Source of the DNA: a virus
Virus record (IMG/VR): IMGVR_UViG_3300033145_000860
Location: 1-42,492 of that record
Strand: one strand, 5' to 3'
Length of the DNA: 42,492 nt
Position 1 is the stretch's first letter, and the number at the start of each line of letters is the position of its first letter. Shown here one piece after another: positions 26,541 to 36,869 of the stretch. The translations under genes and the position numbers were made by a program. The notes beneath the pieces were generated by a model. The model was given only the letters and a program-made list of their open reading frames with translations, had not been told where the DNA came from and searched no databases.

Positions 26541-29500
26541 TCAGAACGACGCACTGCCCTTTGCCTTCCGCTTCGGGGGGCGGAAGCCCTGGTTCCTGAG
26601 GATGCTCGTCGCGTCCATGTACTGCTGCGAAGTCAACCGGCCATCCTTCAGCAGGTCCTTCATGTTGATCAGCATCTCGGACCCGCCCGTTTTGGACTCT
26701 CTCTCGGAATCGATCTGGTTGAAGATGATCTTGAGCTTCTTCGCAGCCAGGCCGGCGGCGTCTTTGCGCCCGCGCTTGATCTGGCGGAGGAAGTCCGCCT
26801 TGTAGTCGGCCTTCAGTTTGGCGAGGGCTGCTTTGCGGACCTTGGCGATCTCCTCGAAAGTATACTGCGTCTTGCCCATCGCATAAATGCGCTTCATGGC
26901 TTCCGCATGGGCCTTGTGGTCCCACTTCTGCCCGCCCGAGATCGTCTTGTCCCTGGCCTCGAAGAGATCGAGGTAGGAATCCTTGATCGTGTCCAGAGTA
27001 ACCGGCGCGAGTCCGCCTATGTGGATCACCGCCTCGGCGATGTCCTTCATGCCGGTCAGGGGCACCCCGCCGAGGACGGAGAGGGCGCGGAGGAGTTCGC
27101 TGGACGCCCGCCGCCATTCCTTCGTCGCATCTTCGCCTTCCCGCCTTTTCTTGGCTGCCCTGGTCGCGGATCGCACAAAGCCCTGCGCGTCGTTCAGGGC
27201 GCCGGTGATCGGGTCACTGCCCACCGTCTCCCAACTGGCGCGCAAACCCTTCCAGGCCCGAATCACGTTGTCCACCGTCTCGCCAACAAGGTCACCCACC
27301 CCGTATCCCAGGAAGGATGAGAACGCCCGCTTCAACGCCCCGAGCGCGACCGAACCCAAGAACGTGGTCCCCTCTTCGTCCTCTTTGCCCCGCGCTCGTC
27401 TCCAGGCTCGGAACATCATCTCCAGCAGCACGAAGTTGGTCAGGAGGATCGCGCTGTTCTTGACGAACTTCGCCTTGGCCTTCGGGCCGTGATCGCTGTC
27501 CCGGTAGTCGATGATGTCCATGACCGCCTGATTGAAGATCTTTTCCCGCACCGCCCCGAACAGCGTGAGAAGTCGCGCTCCGATCTTGCCGATGTGCGCC
27601 TCCATCCCCAGAAAGGATCGACCCGCCAAGATATAGGCCGGCTGGGTTCGGAGCACCAGTTCCTCGAACCGATCCGCAACGCGCCTGAAGAAGTCATCGC
27701 CCTTCAACTCCGACTGCTTGCGGCGAACTTCATGCTTGGCCACCTGCCAGATTTGCCCCAGGGTCTTACGATCTGCCCAGGAGATATTCGCCATCATCCA
27801 TTCGGCGCGTCTCGGGGTCAGGGATGTGTGCAGGTGCGCGCCCGACGCGGCAGGCCCGACCAGCCCGGTCCTCGACCCGGAGAATCGCGCCCACGTCTGG
27901 GGCGACCAGCGCATAATCTCGTCGTAATCGACACGCCCGGAAACCAGTCCGGCAAGAACGTCCCGCGCGTCCACTTCGCGAAGGATGAACGGGAACGACA
28001 GGAACTGATACCCGGAGATGTGCGGCCGAATGCCCAGAGTGCCTTTGTACATATTTCCGATGAAGGACGTGATGATGTTCGCGATGGTCCCCTTCGGCCC
28101 CCCGGAGGGGTCTTCCAGTGTCTGCGTCGCCTGCTTCATCATCCGAATGTAGTCGCCGGCGTAGTGCTTGGAGACTTCCCCCGCAAAGTCTGGATTGCTC
28201 AAGAGCATGTTGGCCTGGCGGATCGGGCCGATCCACGCCGCGAACCTCGCCACGAAGTTGACGTGCGAGATGTAGCGCGAGAAGATGTCCATCCCCTCGA
28301 TCGGGAGAAGCCCGCCCGTGCGCTTCTTCAGTCTCCGGTTGCCTTCCAGCGTGTGTTCCTGCCATTGCTGGAGGGTCGCCGCACCGCCTCCGACCCGGAA
28401 CTGCCCCGCGCGACTCCGATCGTAGTAGTCCTCTTCCGTCAGCAACTCGTAACCCTTCCAGGTGACTGACGCCGCATTGCCCTTCTCCTTCAGTCGTCCG
28501 TTCATCTCCCCCTTCACATACGCAGCAATGGCGCGTTCGGCGGGAGTCGCCGCCTGGATGATCGCCGCCATGTCCCGCTCGGTCAGGTACAGGTTGCCCT
28601 CGAACCGGCCTTTGTTGACGAGATGCAGCGGAGCGCCCGCAAGCAAGGAGTCCCGGTTCTTCGGGGTCACAAACTGATTCACCAGGTCCATCAACTCCGC
28701 GGGCGTCAAGACCAGCGTCTTGACCCTCTCCCCTTCGTGGAACCCTTCGCCCGTTGCAAAGACCGCCCGCCGTGCCGAGGGAAGTTTGATCGTCCGCATC
28801 TTCACCGTGCCGGTTCGCTCGACGCCCTGAAGAATCTGCTTCCCGTATGTCCACGCCTTGACCATCTTGCGGAGCAGGCCTTTCTCGATTCGGGCGTACT
28901 CCCTGCTGGCGCTGCGGAGATACCCCGCCACGGTCTTTCCGGTGGAATCGAGGATGACTTCCTGCATTCCCTCGAACTGCTCACGCTCGGTGCTGATCTG
29001 TTCGTTGGTCGCCGTCTGCATCAGTTCCTTGGCGAGGATGCGATTGGCGATGCTGTCGCGGTGAGTCACCCACGCCGACATCGTGTCCAGGTTCTCACTC
29101 ATACGAACGAGACGACCGATCCACGTCAGCCTGCGTTCTTCCCTCACGCCGGTCGCAAAGTCCGCCTGCCCCGCCACCTCTCTACCCTTGCGCACGTCGC
29201 CGGCGGACTCCATCCCCGCTTCGGTTGCATCGCGATACTGCCCGCCCAGGAGATAGTGATTCTTCAACTCGTTCCACCGCGCCAGGTGCAGGATCGCGTC
29301 CGTGATGATGTTGATCTCGTCCGTACTCATGGTCGCCAGGGATCGTCGACCGCCCTCCGCCAGAATATCCTCCGCTTGCTTCACGATAGGATCAGGCATC
29401 GCCCCGACCTCTTGGCCCTCGGTGGGTTCCAGAGAGACGAGTCCCGCCGTCTTGCGGATGGCGCGCATCCGGTCAAGCAGTTTGTCCGTATGCCCGACTT

Positions 29501-32500
29501 CCGCATACGTCTCTCGCAGCGCATCGAATGCCTCCTGCACTTCTGGTCGGAGCAGACCCCGGTCGCCGAGCGTCTTCATCGCCTTGTCGTATCTCTTCCT
29601 GGCTGCCCGGTGCGCTTCTTTCCGGTGGAGATGCTCCAGGATTGCGTTCACCCTGGCGATGAACGGCTTGACGCCCGCCCTGGGTCCGGTGACGCGATTG
29701 AGCGCGGCCAGGGCCTTGCCGCGCTGGTCGGCGGGGAGAACGTTCAGGAGTTCCCGCATGTCCTTCTGCGTGGCTTGCATGTCGAGCCTGCCCAGGCGCA
29801 TCACCTTCCGCAACTTGGCGCGAGTCTCCACGTCGCGTTCGCCCTTGATGATCGCCTTCGCGTACTCGGCGGGATCCTGGAATACGCCCGGCAAGGGAAC
29901 CGGCCCTTGCTCCAGGGTCTCCGCGTCGAACCCGGCCTGCTTGAGTATCTGCTGCTCCTGATTGGTGCGGAACTCCGCCAGGTCCTTGATCGGCCAGTCC
30001 GCGCCCTCGACATCACGGTACGCCCGAATCGCAGCCAGAATCTCTACGTCGCCCACGGCCTCGGCGAAGCTCTGTGCCTCGGCGATAGCCTGGGATTCCG
30101 CCTCTGCTGGGGTGCGCCGCAAGGTCTTCAAGCGACTCCACCATTCGTTGTAGCCGCCCGGAAGGTCGCCGATGAAGTCCTCGGCCATTCCGCCCGGCAC
30201 GTTCTGTCGCAACCCGGCGCGGAAGATCGCCTGGCGCTGCCCGAAGTTCATTTCCCTCAGCAGGTCTTTGACCTCGCCGGGGAACTTGCCGCCGAACTCC
30301 GCGGTGAACCCCTCCTGCACATACGGCTGATCCTCCAACTGGATAGCGGGCGCGCCTGCCCGCTCCTGAATCGCCTCGATGGATTCACCCGCGGCCTTTT
30401 CGTACCAGGCAAGGATTTCCTTCTTGAGCGACCTGGCCTGGGTCTTCGCCACCTGGAGAGCCTTCTTGTCGGCCAGGGTGGTCTTCGCGCCGTGCATTCG
30501 GTCGAAGATGGCGCGTACGTCGCGGGGGAGTTTCGTCAGCATCTTCGAGTAGATGCGCCGGAACATCGCCGCGATGCGGATGAACAGCGCCTTGAGCCTG
30601 GGCGTCGGCGCCTTGCCGCGCCGGTAGTATTCCTCGAACAGCGTTGCGGCGGCTTCCTTCTGCTTGCGTGTCCAGTTGAGGTAGGGCTTGCCCGCCTTCG
30701 CGCCCACGGCGTTGGCAAGGGCGGCGTGTTCGTCGGTCGTCATCATGTTCGGGACGGAGAGAACCAGATGTCCGAACTCATGCACGACGGTCGTGGGGTC
30801 GGCCTTGCCCTTCTTCAACTCGATCAGGGCGTTGCCGAGGCGGTCGAAGGTGATCTTTCCGCGAGCGCCCTGGAACAGCAACCCGCCCTTGGTCGCCTGC
30901 TCGAACGCAGATTCCATCTCCGGCATGGGATTGGTGGGGTTCTTGAACAGCCTTTCGGCCTTGCCCGTCATGCGTTTCTTGATTTCGAGGTAGGCGGACT
31001 TCGCATCCCGGGGACCGCCCTTGCGAGAGACGAGCGATGCCACAGCCTTGACCAGCGCGGGCTTGACCGGAACGGCCGGGGGAGCGGCGGGAGCCTCGGC
31101 TTCCAGACCGAGAGCCTTCTGCTTGCCCGCGATCGGCCCGGCGACTTGCTGGCCAAAGAGACCAGTCTGTTCCAACGCCTCTCCCGTCACAGGCCCGGAC
31201 TGCACGCGCTTCCAGAACTCCTCGGGGGCGACTTCGTTCTTGCGGGCGAACTCCTCCACGAGCTTGTCGAACGCCGTGAACAAGTCCTCGGTGTCCTGCT
31301 TGCCGATGGCATCGACGGTCTGCTGGTAGAGGGATTCGCGGCCGGACCTGGGCTTCTCCGCCTTCTTCGGCTTTGCGGGTTCGGGCGTGGGGAGTCCGCC
31401 TTCCGTCTCCCGAGACGCCTTCTCAAAAAAGCTACTGGCTTTCTCATTGAGCCATTTGCTCTTCTCAATCTCGGAATCCGTCAACTTGTCGAAGCGGACT
31501 TCCACGCGGTCCATGGAACCGCCAGTATCCACTTCTCGCTCGACGTTCACATACCGGTTGCCCTTCCCGTTATCGACCAACGTGAGCCTGTACGCAGTGC
31601 GCCCCTTGTTCCGGCCAAGGACGATCTCGGACGTGACAGTGCTGTGTCCTCGCGGCAGTTTGGGATCCTGGTTCTGGATGAAGTGAGGAATGTCCGTCGC
31701 GCCCTCACCCACCTTCGCCATCGGATTCGGCTTTGTGAAATCCGGCTTTGCGGGTTCCTTGGCTGCGGGGGGCTTCAAGTCCGGGTAGTCGGCGAGGACG
31801 GACTTCGGGACGGGCTTGCCTTCCTTCACAGCCTGTTCGACAGCCCTCTGGTGTTCATTGGCGAGATTTAGTTTGCGGGTAGCGCGCGCAAGTCCTTCTG
31901 CCGCACCTTCGCTGTCTGGCATCGCGTCAACTTTCCTCTGCCACTCATTCACTTGCCGCCTTAGCGCGAGGTCGGTGACTTTGCCGGAGTAGATATAGCC
32001 CTCTCCGACGTATCCCTCTCGCGTCATCTCCCATGCGTACTTCCCCTCTACAGGGGCTCCCTCTGGCGCAGGAGCAGCCTCTGTGGGCTTTGGTGGAGCG
32101 ACTGGCGGCTCTGTGACGGCTTCCGGCTCCACTTTAGGGGCAACAGGCGGCTTCTTGGCCTCGGGGCTTACAGGAGGCCTGACGGGCACGAGGGGCGGTC
32201 CCTGCACTGCACCCTGCACGCCCGGCTTCCCGCCGACCGTCCTGCTGACCTGCGCGAGTGGAGGTACGACGACGCCTCCCTGGCTCTGAAGGATGGAAGG
32301 TGCGCTCGGCGGCGCGGTGACGAGCGGCGGACCTTGTGATGCCAAGGGCTTCGCGCCAGCGGGCGCCCCGGCAAGCACGAGCGGCCCGCCTCTGCTTTCG
32401 GCGGCGGTCGGCGGAGCGGCTTGCTGTTGGGGCCGTGGCGATGGCGGTGCTTTGTAGGTGGGGCTGTCCCCTGTCAGGAACTCATAGGCACTCACCGCCT

Positions 32501-33737
32501 CCCGATATGCCACGTCGGACTTTCCTCCCGAAACGTCCGGGTGGGTCGTTTTCACGTTGGCCCGAAACGCAGCCTTGATCTCTGCCTGTGTCGGGTTCTT
32601 CCCGAGTCCGAGCGTCTTCAGAGATTCTGCTCTCATGCTCAGAAGCACAGACTTTTGCTGTGAGGCGGTCTTGGCGCTGTTCAGAGAGTTCCGCCAGCCC
32701 GCCCGGAGGTTCGGCAACCGCATAACCAAGGCAACCCCGGCGGATACCGCAGCGTCCTCCCACGTCCCCCCGGCGGCAAGAGTCGTGCCTCCAAAGGCCG
32801 TCATCGCAGCAAACGTCTTGAGGGAATGTCCCATCACGCCGGTACCGGGAAGGGAACCTATCGCATGAAGCGTTGCGTACAGGGCCGCGCCTTCCCCAGA
32901 GGGTTTCCCCATCCTGCTTCCGGCAATCTCCATCGCCGCTGCGCCCTCGACCATCGGAGGAAGGCCTAGGGGCTTCGCGACTTTGCGAAGTAGGGCCATT
33001 TCGCCGATAAATTGAACCACGCCCGCCGAAACATCGGCGACCTTTTCCGCAATGCCGACGGGAGGATCGCGGCGGACACTCGCCACGGCAGAGATTGCTC
33101 TTTCCCTTGCCTTGTCATATCCGGGATAGGAGCGAATCTGAGACAGACGCAACCCCTGCCCCCCATCGTCGTCGGGGCGATCCAGTTCGTTGAAGTAGAC
33201 CGACATCACATAGGCCGGATCATCCGTAGACAACAGGGGACGCTCGTCTTTGGCGGACATCCCGGCAAGTCTTTCTCGCCAGAATGCCTCCGTCATGCGG
33301 CTTCCTTCCACGAATCCATGCACAGGAATCTTGACACGATTGATTATGTTCGTCGCAAGAGTCCCTGCGAACCGACGCACAGGCCGGAACAGAGAAGGAA
33401 AAAGAGGCTGCTGCGTTGTCGGAGTACCCACTTCCCACGACGGCGCATTGGATACGGAAACACCTGCGGAGAGAAGGTCGGGGACGGGGCCTTGAGGTGC
33501 TACCGGGCGCAGTTCGGGCTTCAACCGGTACGCCCTCTCGTACAAGTCCTCCATCGGACCAGGCTGAGGAAGGGGAGAGGGTGTCGGAGTCGGCGCGGGA
33601 GCCTGGGCCACCTTCGAAACAGGCGCAGTCCTGTCGCGGATCTCACCTGCGGGCGTGGCCGGAGGAGGCGCAGCCGCCCGAAGCCGAGAAGCTCGGGCCA
33701 TCACGTCATCCAGCGGACTGCGATACTTGGCCATCAT
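26541..33737 (-). CDS. Giant polyvalent-type internal virion protein with J-domain and metallopeptidase motif
   Basis: 2,398 residues, one sixth of the genome. Residues 1-110 are Pro/Ala-rich and disordered. Hydrophobic segments follow at about 235-260 and 300-342. A DnaJ J-domain lies at about 368-424 (SLKTLGLGKNPTQAEIKAAF ... HPD at 399-401 ... AYEFLTGD). Pro-rich linker from 425 to about 600. HEFGH at 986-990 is a zinc metallopeptidase motif as in polyvalent proteins. The long helical C-terminal half has hydrophobic stretches near 2090 and 2130. Such giant proteins are packaged in the head and enter the host with the DNA. The J-domain could recruit host DnaK to assist ejection or folding; this is inference. 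ATG overlaps the preceding TGA. Confidence 0.85.
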   Translation of the reverse strand: MMAKYRSPLDDVMARASRLRAAAPPPATPAGEIRDRTAPVSKVAQAPAPTPTPSPLPQPGPMEDLYERAYRLKPELRPVAPQGPVPDLLSAGVSVSNAPSWEVGTPTTQQPLFPSLFRPVRRFAGTLATNIINRVKIPVHGFVEGSRMTEAFWRERLAGMSAKDERPLLSTDDPAYVMSVYFNELDRPDDDGGQGLRLSQIRSYPGYDKARERAISAVASVRRDPPVGIAEKVADVSAGVVQFIGEMALLRKVAKPLGLPPMVEGAAAMEIAGSRMGKPSGEGAALYATLHAIGSLPGTGVMGHSLKTFAAMTAFGGTTLAAGGTWEDAAVSAGVALVMRLPNLRAGWRNSLNSAKTASQQKSVLLSMRAESLKTLGLGKNPTQAEIKAAFRANVKTTHPDVSGGKSDVAYREAVSAYEFLTGDSPTYKAPPSPRPQQQAAPPTAAESRGGPLVLAGAPAGAKPLASQGPPLVTAPPSAPSILQSQGGVVVPPLAQVSRTVGGKPGVQGAVQGPPLVPVRPPVSPEAKKPPVAPKVEPEAVTEPPVAPPKPTEAAPAPEGAPVEGKYAWEMTREGYVGEGYIYSGKVTDLALRRQVNEWQRKVDAMPDSEGAAEGLARATRKLNLANEHQRAVEQAVKEGKPVPKSVLADYPDLKPPAAKEPAKPDFTKPNPMAKVGEGATDIPHFIQNQDPKLPRGHSTVTSEIVLGRNKGRTAYRLTLVDNGKGNRYVNVEREVDTGGSMDRVEVRFDKLTDSEIEKSKWLNEKASSFFEKASRETEGGLPTPEPAKPKKAEKPRSGRESLYQQTVDAIGKQDTEDLFTAFDKLVEEFARKNEVAPEEFWKRVQSGPVTGEALEQTGLFGQQVAGPIAGKQKALGLEAEAPAAPPAVPVKPALVKAVASLVSRKGGPRDAKSAYLEIKKRMTGKAERLFKNPTNPMPEMESAFEQATKGGLLFQGARGKITFDRLGNALIELKKGKADPTTVVHEFGHLVLSVPNMMTTDEHAALANAVGAKAGKPYLNWTRKQKEAAATLFEEYYRRGKAPTPRLKALFIRIAAMFRRIYSKMLTKLPRDVRAIFDRMHGAKTTLADKKALQVAKTQARSLKKEILAWYEKAAGESIEAIQERAGAPAIQLEDQPYVQEGFTAEFGGKFPGEVKDLLREMNFGQRQAIFRAGLRQNVPGGMAEDFIGDLPGGYNEWWSRLKTLRRTPAEAESQAIAEAQSFAEAVGDVEILAAIRAYRDVEGADWPIKDLAEFRTNQEQQILKQAGFDAETLEQGPVPLPGVFQDPAEYAKAIIKGERDVETRAKLRKVMRLGRLDMQATQKDMRELLNVLPADQRGKALAALNRVTGPRAGVKPFIARVNAILEHLHRKEAHRAARKRYDKAMKTLGDRGLLRPEVQEAFDALRETYAEVGHTDKLLDRMRAIRKTAGLVSLEPTEGQEVGAMPDPIVKQAEDILAEGGRRSLATMSTDEINIITDAILHLARWNELKNHYLLGGQYRDATEAGMESAGDVRKGREVAGQADFATGVREERRLTWIGRLVRMSENLDTMSAWVTHRDSIANRILAKELMQTATNEQISTEREQFEGMQEVILDSTGKTVAGYLRSASREYARIEKGLLRKMVKAWTYGKQILQGVERTGTVKMRTIKLPSARRAVFATGEGFHEGERVKTLVLTPAELMDLVNQFVTPKNRDSLLAGAPLHLVNKGRFEGNLYLTERDMAAIIQAATPAERAIAAYVKGEMNGRLKEKGNAASVTWKGYELLTEEDYYDRSRAGQFRVGGGAATLQQWQEHTLEGNRRLKKRTGGLLPIEGMDIFSRYISHVNFVARFAAWIGPIRQANMLLSNPDFAGEVSKHYAGDYIRMMKQATQTLEDPSGGPKGTIANIITSFIGNMYKGTLGIRPHISGYQFLSFPFILREVDARDVLAGLVSGRVDYDEIMRWSPQTWARFSGSRTGLVGPAASGAHLHTSLTPRRAEWMMANISWADRKTLGQIWQVAKHEVRRKQSELKGDDFFRRVADRFEELVLRTQPAYILAGRSFLGMEAHIGKIGARLLTLFGAVREKIFNQAVMDIIDYRDSDHGPKAKAKFVKNSAILLTNFVLLEMMFRAWRRARGKEDEEGTTFLGSVALGALKRAFSSFLGYGVGDLVGETVDNVIRAWKGLRASWETVGSDPITGALNDAQGFVRSATRAAKKRREGEDATKEWRRASSELLRALSVLGGVPLTGMKDIAEAVIHIGGLAPVTLDTIKDSYLDLFEARDKTISGGQKWDHKAHAEAMKRIYAMGKTQYTFEEIAKVRKAALAKLKADYKADFLRQIKRGRKDAAGLAAKKLKIIFNQIDSERESKTGGSEMLINMKDLLKDGRLTSQQYMDATSILRNQGFRPPKRKAKGSASF

Positions 33738-35812
33738 TCGGCTCCGACGTAGAGTTGACGAGCGACCTCATCCTTCTCGGCATCCGTCAGCGACTCGTAG
33801 ACTTCGGCCAGTTCCGGCTCATTGATCGATGTGCCGGCACGAACCGCCTCAATCAACTTGTTCATCCGGGTCTGCTGAAGGGGGACTCCCGCCGCATGGC
33901 GCACGAAGTTCTTCGACTCGTCCGACAAGCCTTCAAGGTTCTTCTCGAACTCGGCGATCTCTTCCGGCGTCCGCTCGATCTTCGGCTGGACTTCCGCTTC
34001 CAGGGGAGGACCGGCCGCTCTCGCTCCCTCAAGCGACGGCCCACTGGGGAACGGTTCCGCCAAAGGTTCAGGAAGCGGTTCTTCTCCGAGATCCACCGGC
34101 GCGGCAGCAGCGGCTTCCTCTTGGGCCGCCACGGCCATTGCCGCCTTCTGGTCGTCCTCGGCCTGGCGATGAGCCGCGAACTCGGCGAATTCGCGGACCT
34201 TTTGCCTTGCCTCGGGCAAGTCCCTGGCACCGCCATCCTCAACCATCTGCTGCGCATCGCCTTCGACGAACTCGCCCTGTCCGTTGATTCCCTCATCGGG
34301 CAAGGGCATGTCGTTGATGGTCACGGGCTTGGTCGCCTTCTCGTCGACGATCTTCTTCGCAGCGGCCGGGTTGTGCTTCTTCCACTGCTCCCAGTAGTTG
34401 GCAATGCGGATTTTCCCACCCTCGGAGTCCTGTATCCTTACTTCCTGGCCGTAGGCTTCGAGGGCCGCTGACCAGATGGTCTTGATGGCAAGGTCGATCT
34501 CGTCGGGGTCCATCCCCGACACGTCGTAGATGGCCTTGTACTTCGCAGTGAAGCGTCGGTAGTTCTTCTTCAGCTCGCTGTAGGTCTTCGGAGCCACCAC
34601 CTCCACCTCCAGCCAATCGACTGTTCCGTCTTCCCTCCTTACCTCCTCCTTGTTCGTACCCCCGGCGATCAGGTACTCCGCGCCCTCCATCATCTTCTCT
34701 CGTTGTGCGGAGGTCAGCGTCGTGCCAAGTTCGTCGGGGTACATAGACCTCCCGGCCTCATACTGTATCAGGCTCGTCTTGAGTGCTCCCGTCACCTGGT
34801 CCCTCTCGATCACTCCGGCCTTGATGTCGTCGACAACCCCCTGCATGACAGCCTCTCCCGTCGGGACATCCCTATCGCTCTGCGATTGGGCGATTTGATC
34901 GCCGCGGTCCTTGTTGTACGCCAGGATCCGGGCCTTCTTCGCCGCCGCCTGCTCTTTGGCCAAATCCTCGGCCGCTGCCGCCTGCTCCTTCGCGGTCTTG
35001 GCCGCGTCGACCTTCGCCTTCGCCGCAACGAGAGCTGCCTGCCGACCAGCTTCGGCCTTTGCCCGTCCCTGCCATGCTCGATAGAGATCCGCCGCCCGAT
35101 CGCCCGGTCCTTTGAGACGTCGGGTGAAGTCCACGTCGGGATAGTCCTGCTCAATGCCCGCGAGAATCTGTGCCGAAGAAGCATCCGTCGCCACGGCCAA
35201 TCGCCGGAGAATCTGAGTTTGCTCGCTCGGCGTCGGATCTCGCTTCGCCGCCTCGGCTACAGCACCCCCAACGTCCGCTTGCGGGGGTACACCAGCCGCC
35301 CCCGGGGGGGCAGGAGCACCGGGGACGCCCGTAGTGACTGCTGCGGGGGGCGGAACCGTCGAAGGGCTTACAGGAGCTTGTACGGGCTGTACGGCCGCAG
35401 CAGGAGTTGCCGCTCCGAGACGGGGACCAAGCGGTTTTACTCCCGCAAGGGACGGGCCTGCCGGCAGGCCGGTGCTTGCCGGCTTTGGGCGAGGGGCGGT
35501 TTCCAAGGGAGGGCCAACCGGCTTGACTCCCTTGAGCGACGGACCCGCCGGCAGACCAGCCCCTCTCCGCCCGGTCTTCATCGTCTTGACCGCACCATCG
35601 GCGAGGACCGCACGCAATTCGCCCTTCCGCTGTGTCGGCTGCTTCCTTCCAACGGCAGCGCCGGGCGTGGCCTGCGCCGCCTGCCTGACCGCCTTCGGCG
35701 CACGGGTGATCGTCTTGCCGCCGGCCGTCGTGACCGAAGCGCCCGGCTGGGGAGTCTCGTAGAGCTTCCTGCCCTTCTTCTTTTTCTTCTTGAGCGGATC
35801 GTATGTCGCCAT
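33734..35812 (-). CDS. Disordered basic virion-associated protein
   Basis: 692 residues from ATG 35812 (MATYDPLKKKKKKGRKLYET), AGGAG upstream. Residues 1-200 are Pro/Ala/Gly-rich with repeats of the kind GPSL.GVKP.GPPL; about 210-330 is coiled-coil (AKAKVDAAKTAKEQAAAAED). The C-terminal part is helical with acidic linkers, and repeats the PSL.GA..AGPPLE element near residue 590. The stop is coupled to the giant virion gene. Likely an internal or ejection protein working with the giant protein; inference from position and lack of fibre features. Confidence 0.55.
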   Translation of the reverse strand: MATYDPLKKKKKKGRKLYETPQPGASVTTAGGKTITRAPKAVRQAAQATPGAAVGRKQPTQRKGELRAVLADGAVKTMKTGRRGAGLPAGPSLKGVKPVGPPLETAPRPKPASTGLPAGPSLAGVKPLGPRLGAATPAAAVQPVQAPVSPSTVPPPAAVTTGVPGAPAPPGAAGVPPQADVGGAVAEAAKRDPTPSEQTQILRRLAVATDASSAQILAGIEQDYPDVDFTRRLKGPGDRAADLYRAWQGRAKAEAGRQAALVAAKAKVDAAKTAKEQAAAAEDLAKEQAAAKKARILAYNKDRGDQIAQSQSDRDVPTGEAVMQGVVDDIKAGVIERDQVTGALKTSLIQYEAGRSMYPDELGTTLTSAQREKMMEGAEYLIAGGTNKEEVRREDGTVDWLEVEVVAPKTYSELKKNYRRFTAKYKAIYDVSGMDPDEIDLAIKTIWSAALEAYGQEVRIQDSEGGKIRIANYWEQWKKHNPAAAKKIVDEKATKPVTINDMPLPDEGINGQGEFVEGDAQQMVEDGGARDLPEARQKVREFAEFAAHRQAEDDQKAAMAVAAQEEAAAAAPVDLGEEPLPEPLAEPFPSGPSLEGARAAGPPLEAEVQPKIERTPEEIAEFEKNLEGLSDESKNFVRHAAGVPLQQTRMNKLIEAVRAGTSINEPELAEVYESLTDAEKDEVARQLYVGAE

Positions 35813-35822
35813 CGCGCGGCTC

Positions 35823-36869
35823 CTACTTGTGCGTAAAGTCCCAACGGAAGATGATCGCTTGATCGGTAACCCGGTAACCCTCGGCATCGTTGTCGTGCAG
35901 CGCAGGTTCCGCGACCCAGACAGGGTAGGTCAGGTCGCCGAGCCGGGTTGAACTCGTCACGGTCGCCGCCCCGTTGGCATCGTTGTCCGTCAGCCACAAG
36001 GACCACTTATTTTCAAGGACATCATCACCGTTGGCGTTCCATGTATTGTGGTCGATCCCGGCATCCGTCTTGACGGCGTAGGCGTAGAACTCGGCATCGC
36101 AATCGACCCCGGTGTACACGCCGTAGGCTTGCAGGTACGCCATCCTCGCCCACAGCGCGGTTTCGTAGTAATCCCGCCAATACTCCGGCGGAGGGACGGA
36201 ATACTCGTCGTGGAGTGCCCTACTGATCGACCTTGGAGCATCATCTTGTGTCGACCCACTACCGTCATACTCCGCTTCCGAGAGAGCCTTGGCGACCGCA
36301 AAGACATCATCGTGTCCATCAGCCGTGGCCAGCTTGTAGTTCGTTCCGCTGACATACTTCCACAGGGGGGGTGTAATGTCCGTGGAGATGTTCAGCGTCC
36401 AAAGCAACTTCTTGAACGCATCCTGCAAGTCCTGGAAAATCCACGGCCCCCGGATGTCACCCGCCTGGATGGGACCGTAGGAGTAGGCGGCGTCGGAATA
36501 GTCCGTCCAGTCGGCGGGCCAGGTCGTTGCGCGTCGAAACCCCGAGGTCAGCCCCGTCGCCAGCTTGAAGTTCGCCCACGTCCACAGGTCGATGGTGGAC
36601 TTGTTGTCGTAGTAGCCGTTCGCTCGAAGCGTCCCGTTTGTCTCGTGGCTCTGGACCCAGGTTGTCGCGGCATCGTTCTGAATCCAGGTCTGCATCTTCT
36701 TGAAGTGGAACCTCTCCACGGTCACCGGGGAGGTGAGTTGAATGTCCTCTCCTGCCGCAGGCGCATCACCTGACCAACTGCCGCCACGCTCAACGAAGGA
36801 AACGTAGTATTCGTTGGCGAGTGCCGCGCTCTGGAGGTCCATGTCGTCAGTGATCGCGGTGAAGGCCAT
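35823..36869 (-). CDS. Tail or virion structural protein (348 aa)
   Basis: From ATG 36869 (MAFTAITDDMDLQSAALANE), overlapping the stop TAA of the preceding gene. Asp/Tyr/Trp/Thr-rich, beta-dominated with many aromatic residues (ALWARMAYLQAYGVYTGVDC). Such proteins are common as tail-fibre or head-fibre subunits in environmental phages. No catalytic motif seen. Confidence 0.55.
   Translation of the reverse strand: MAFTAITDDMDLQSAALANEYYVSFVERGGSWSGDAPAAGEDIQLTSPVTVERFHFKKMQTWIQNDAATTWVQSHETNGTLRANGYYDNKSTIDLWTWANFKLATGLTSGFRRATTWPADWTDYSDAAYSYGPIQAGDIRGPWIFQDLQDAFKKLLWTLNISTDITPPLWKYVSGTNYKLATADGHDDVFAVAKALSEAEYDGSGSTQDDAPRSISRALHDEYSVPPPEYWRDYYETALWARMAYLQAYGVYTGVDCDAEFYAYAVKTDAGIDHNTWNANGDDVLENKWSLWLTDNDANGAATVTSSTRLGDLTYPVWVAEPALHDNDAEGYRVTDQAIIFRWDFTHK

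Noticed and set aside
28623-31871. Open frame of more than 1,000 codons on the plus strand
   Set aside because: It lies antisense to the giant virion gene; its composition (His/Arg/Leu/Asp-rich, no domain) is the typical mirror of a GC-rich coding strand, and it has no ribosome site.
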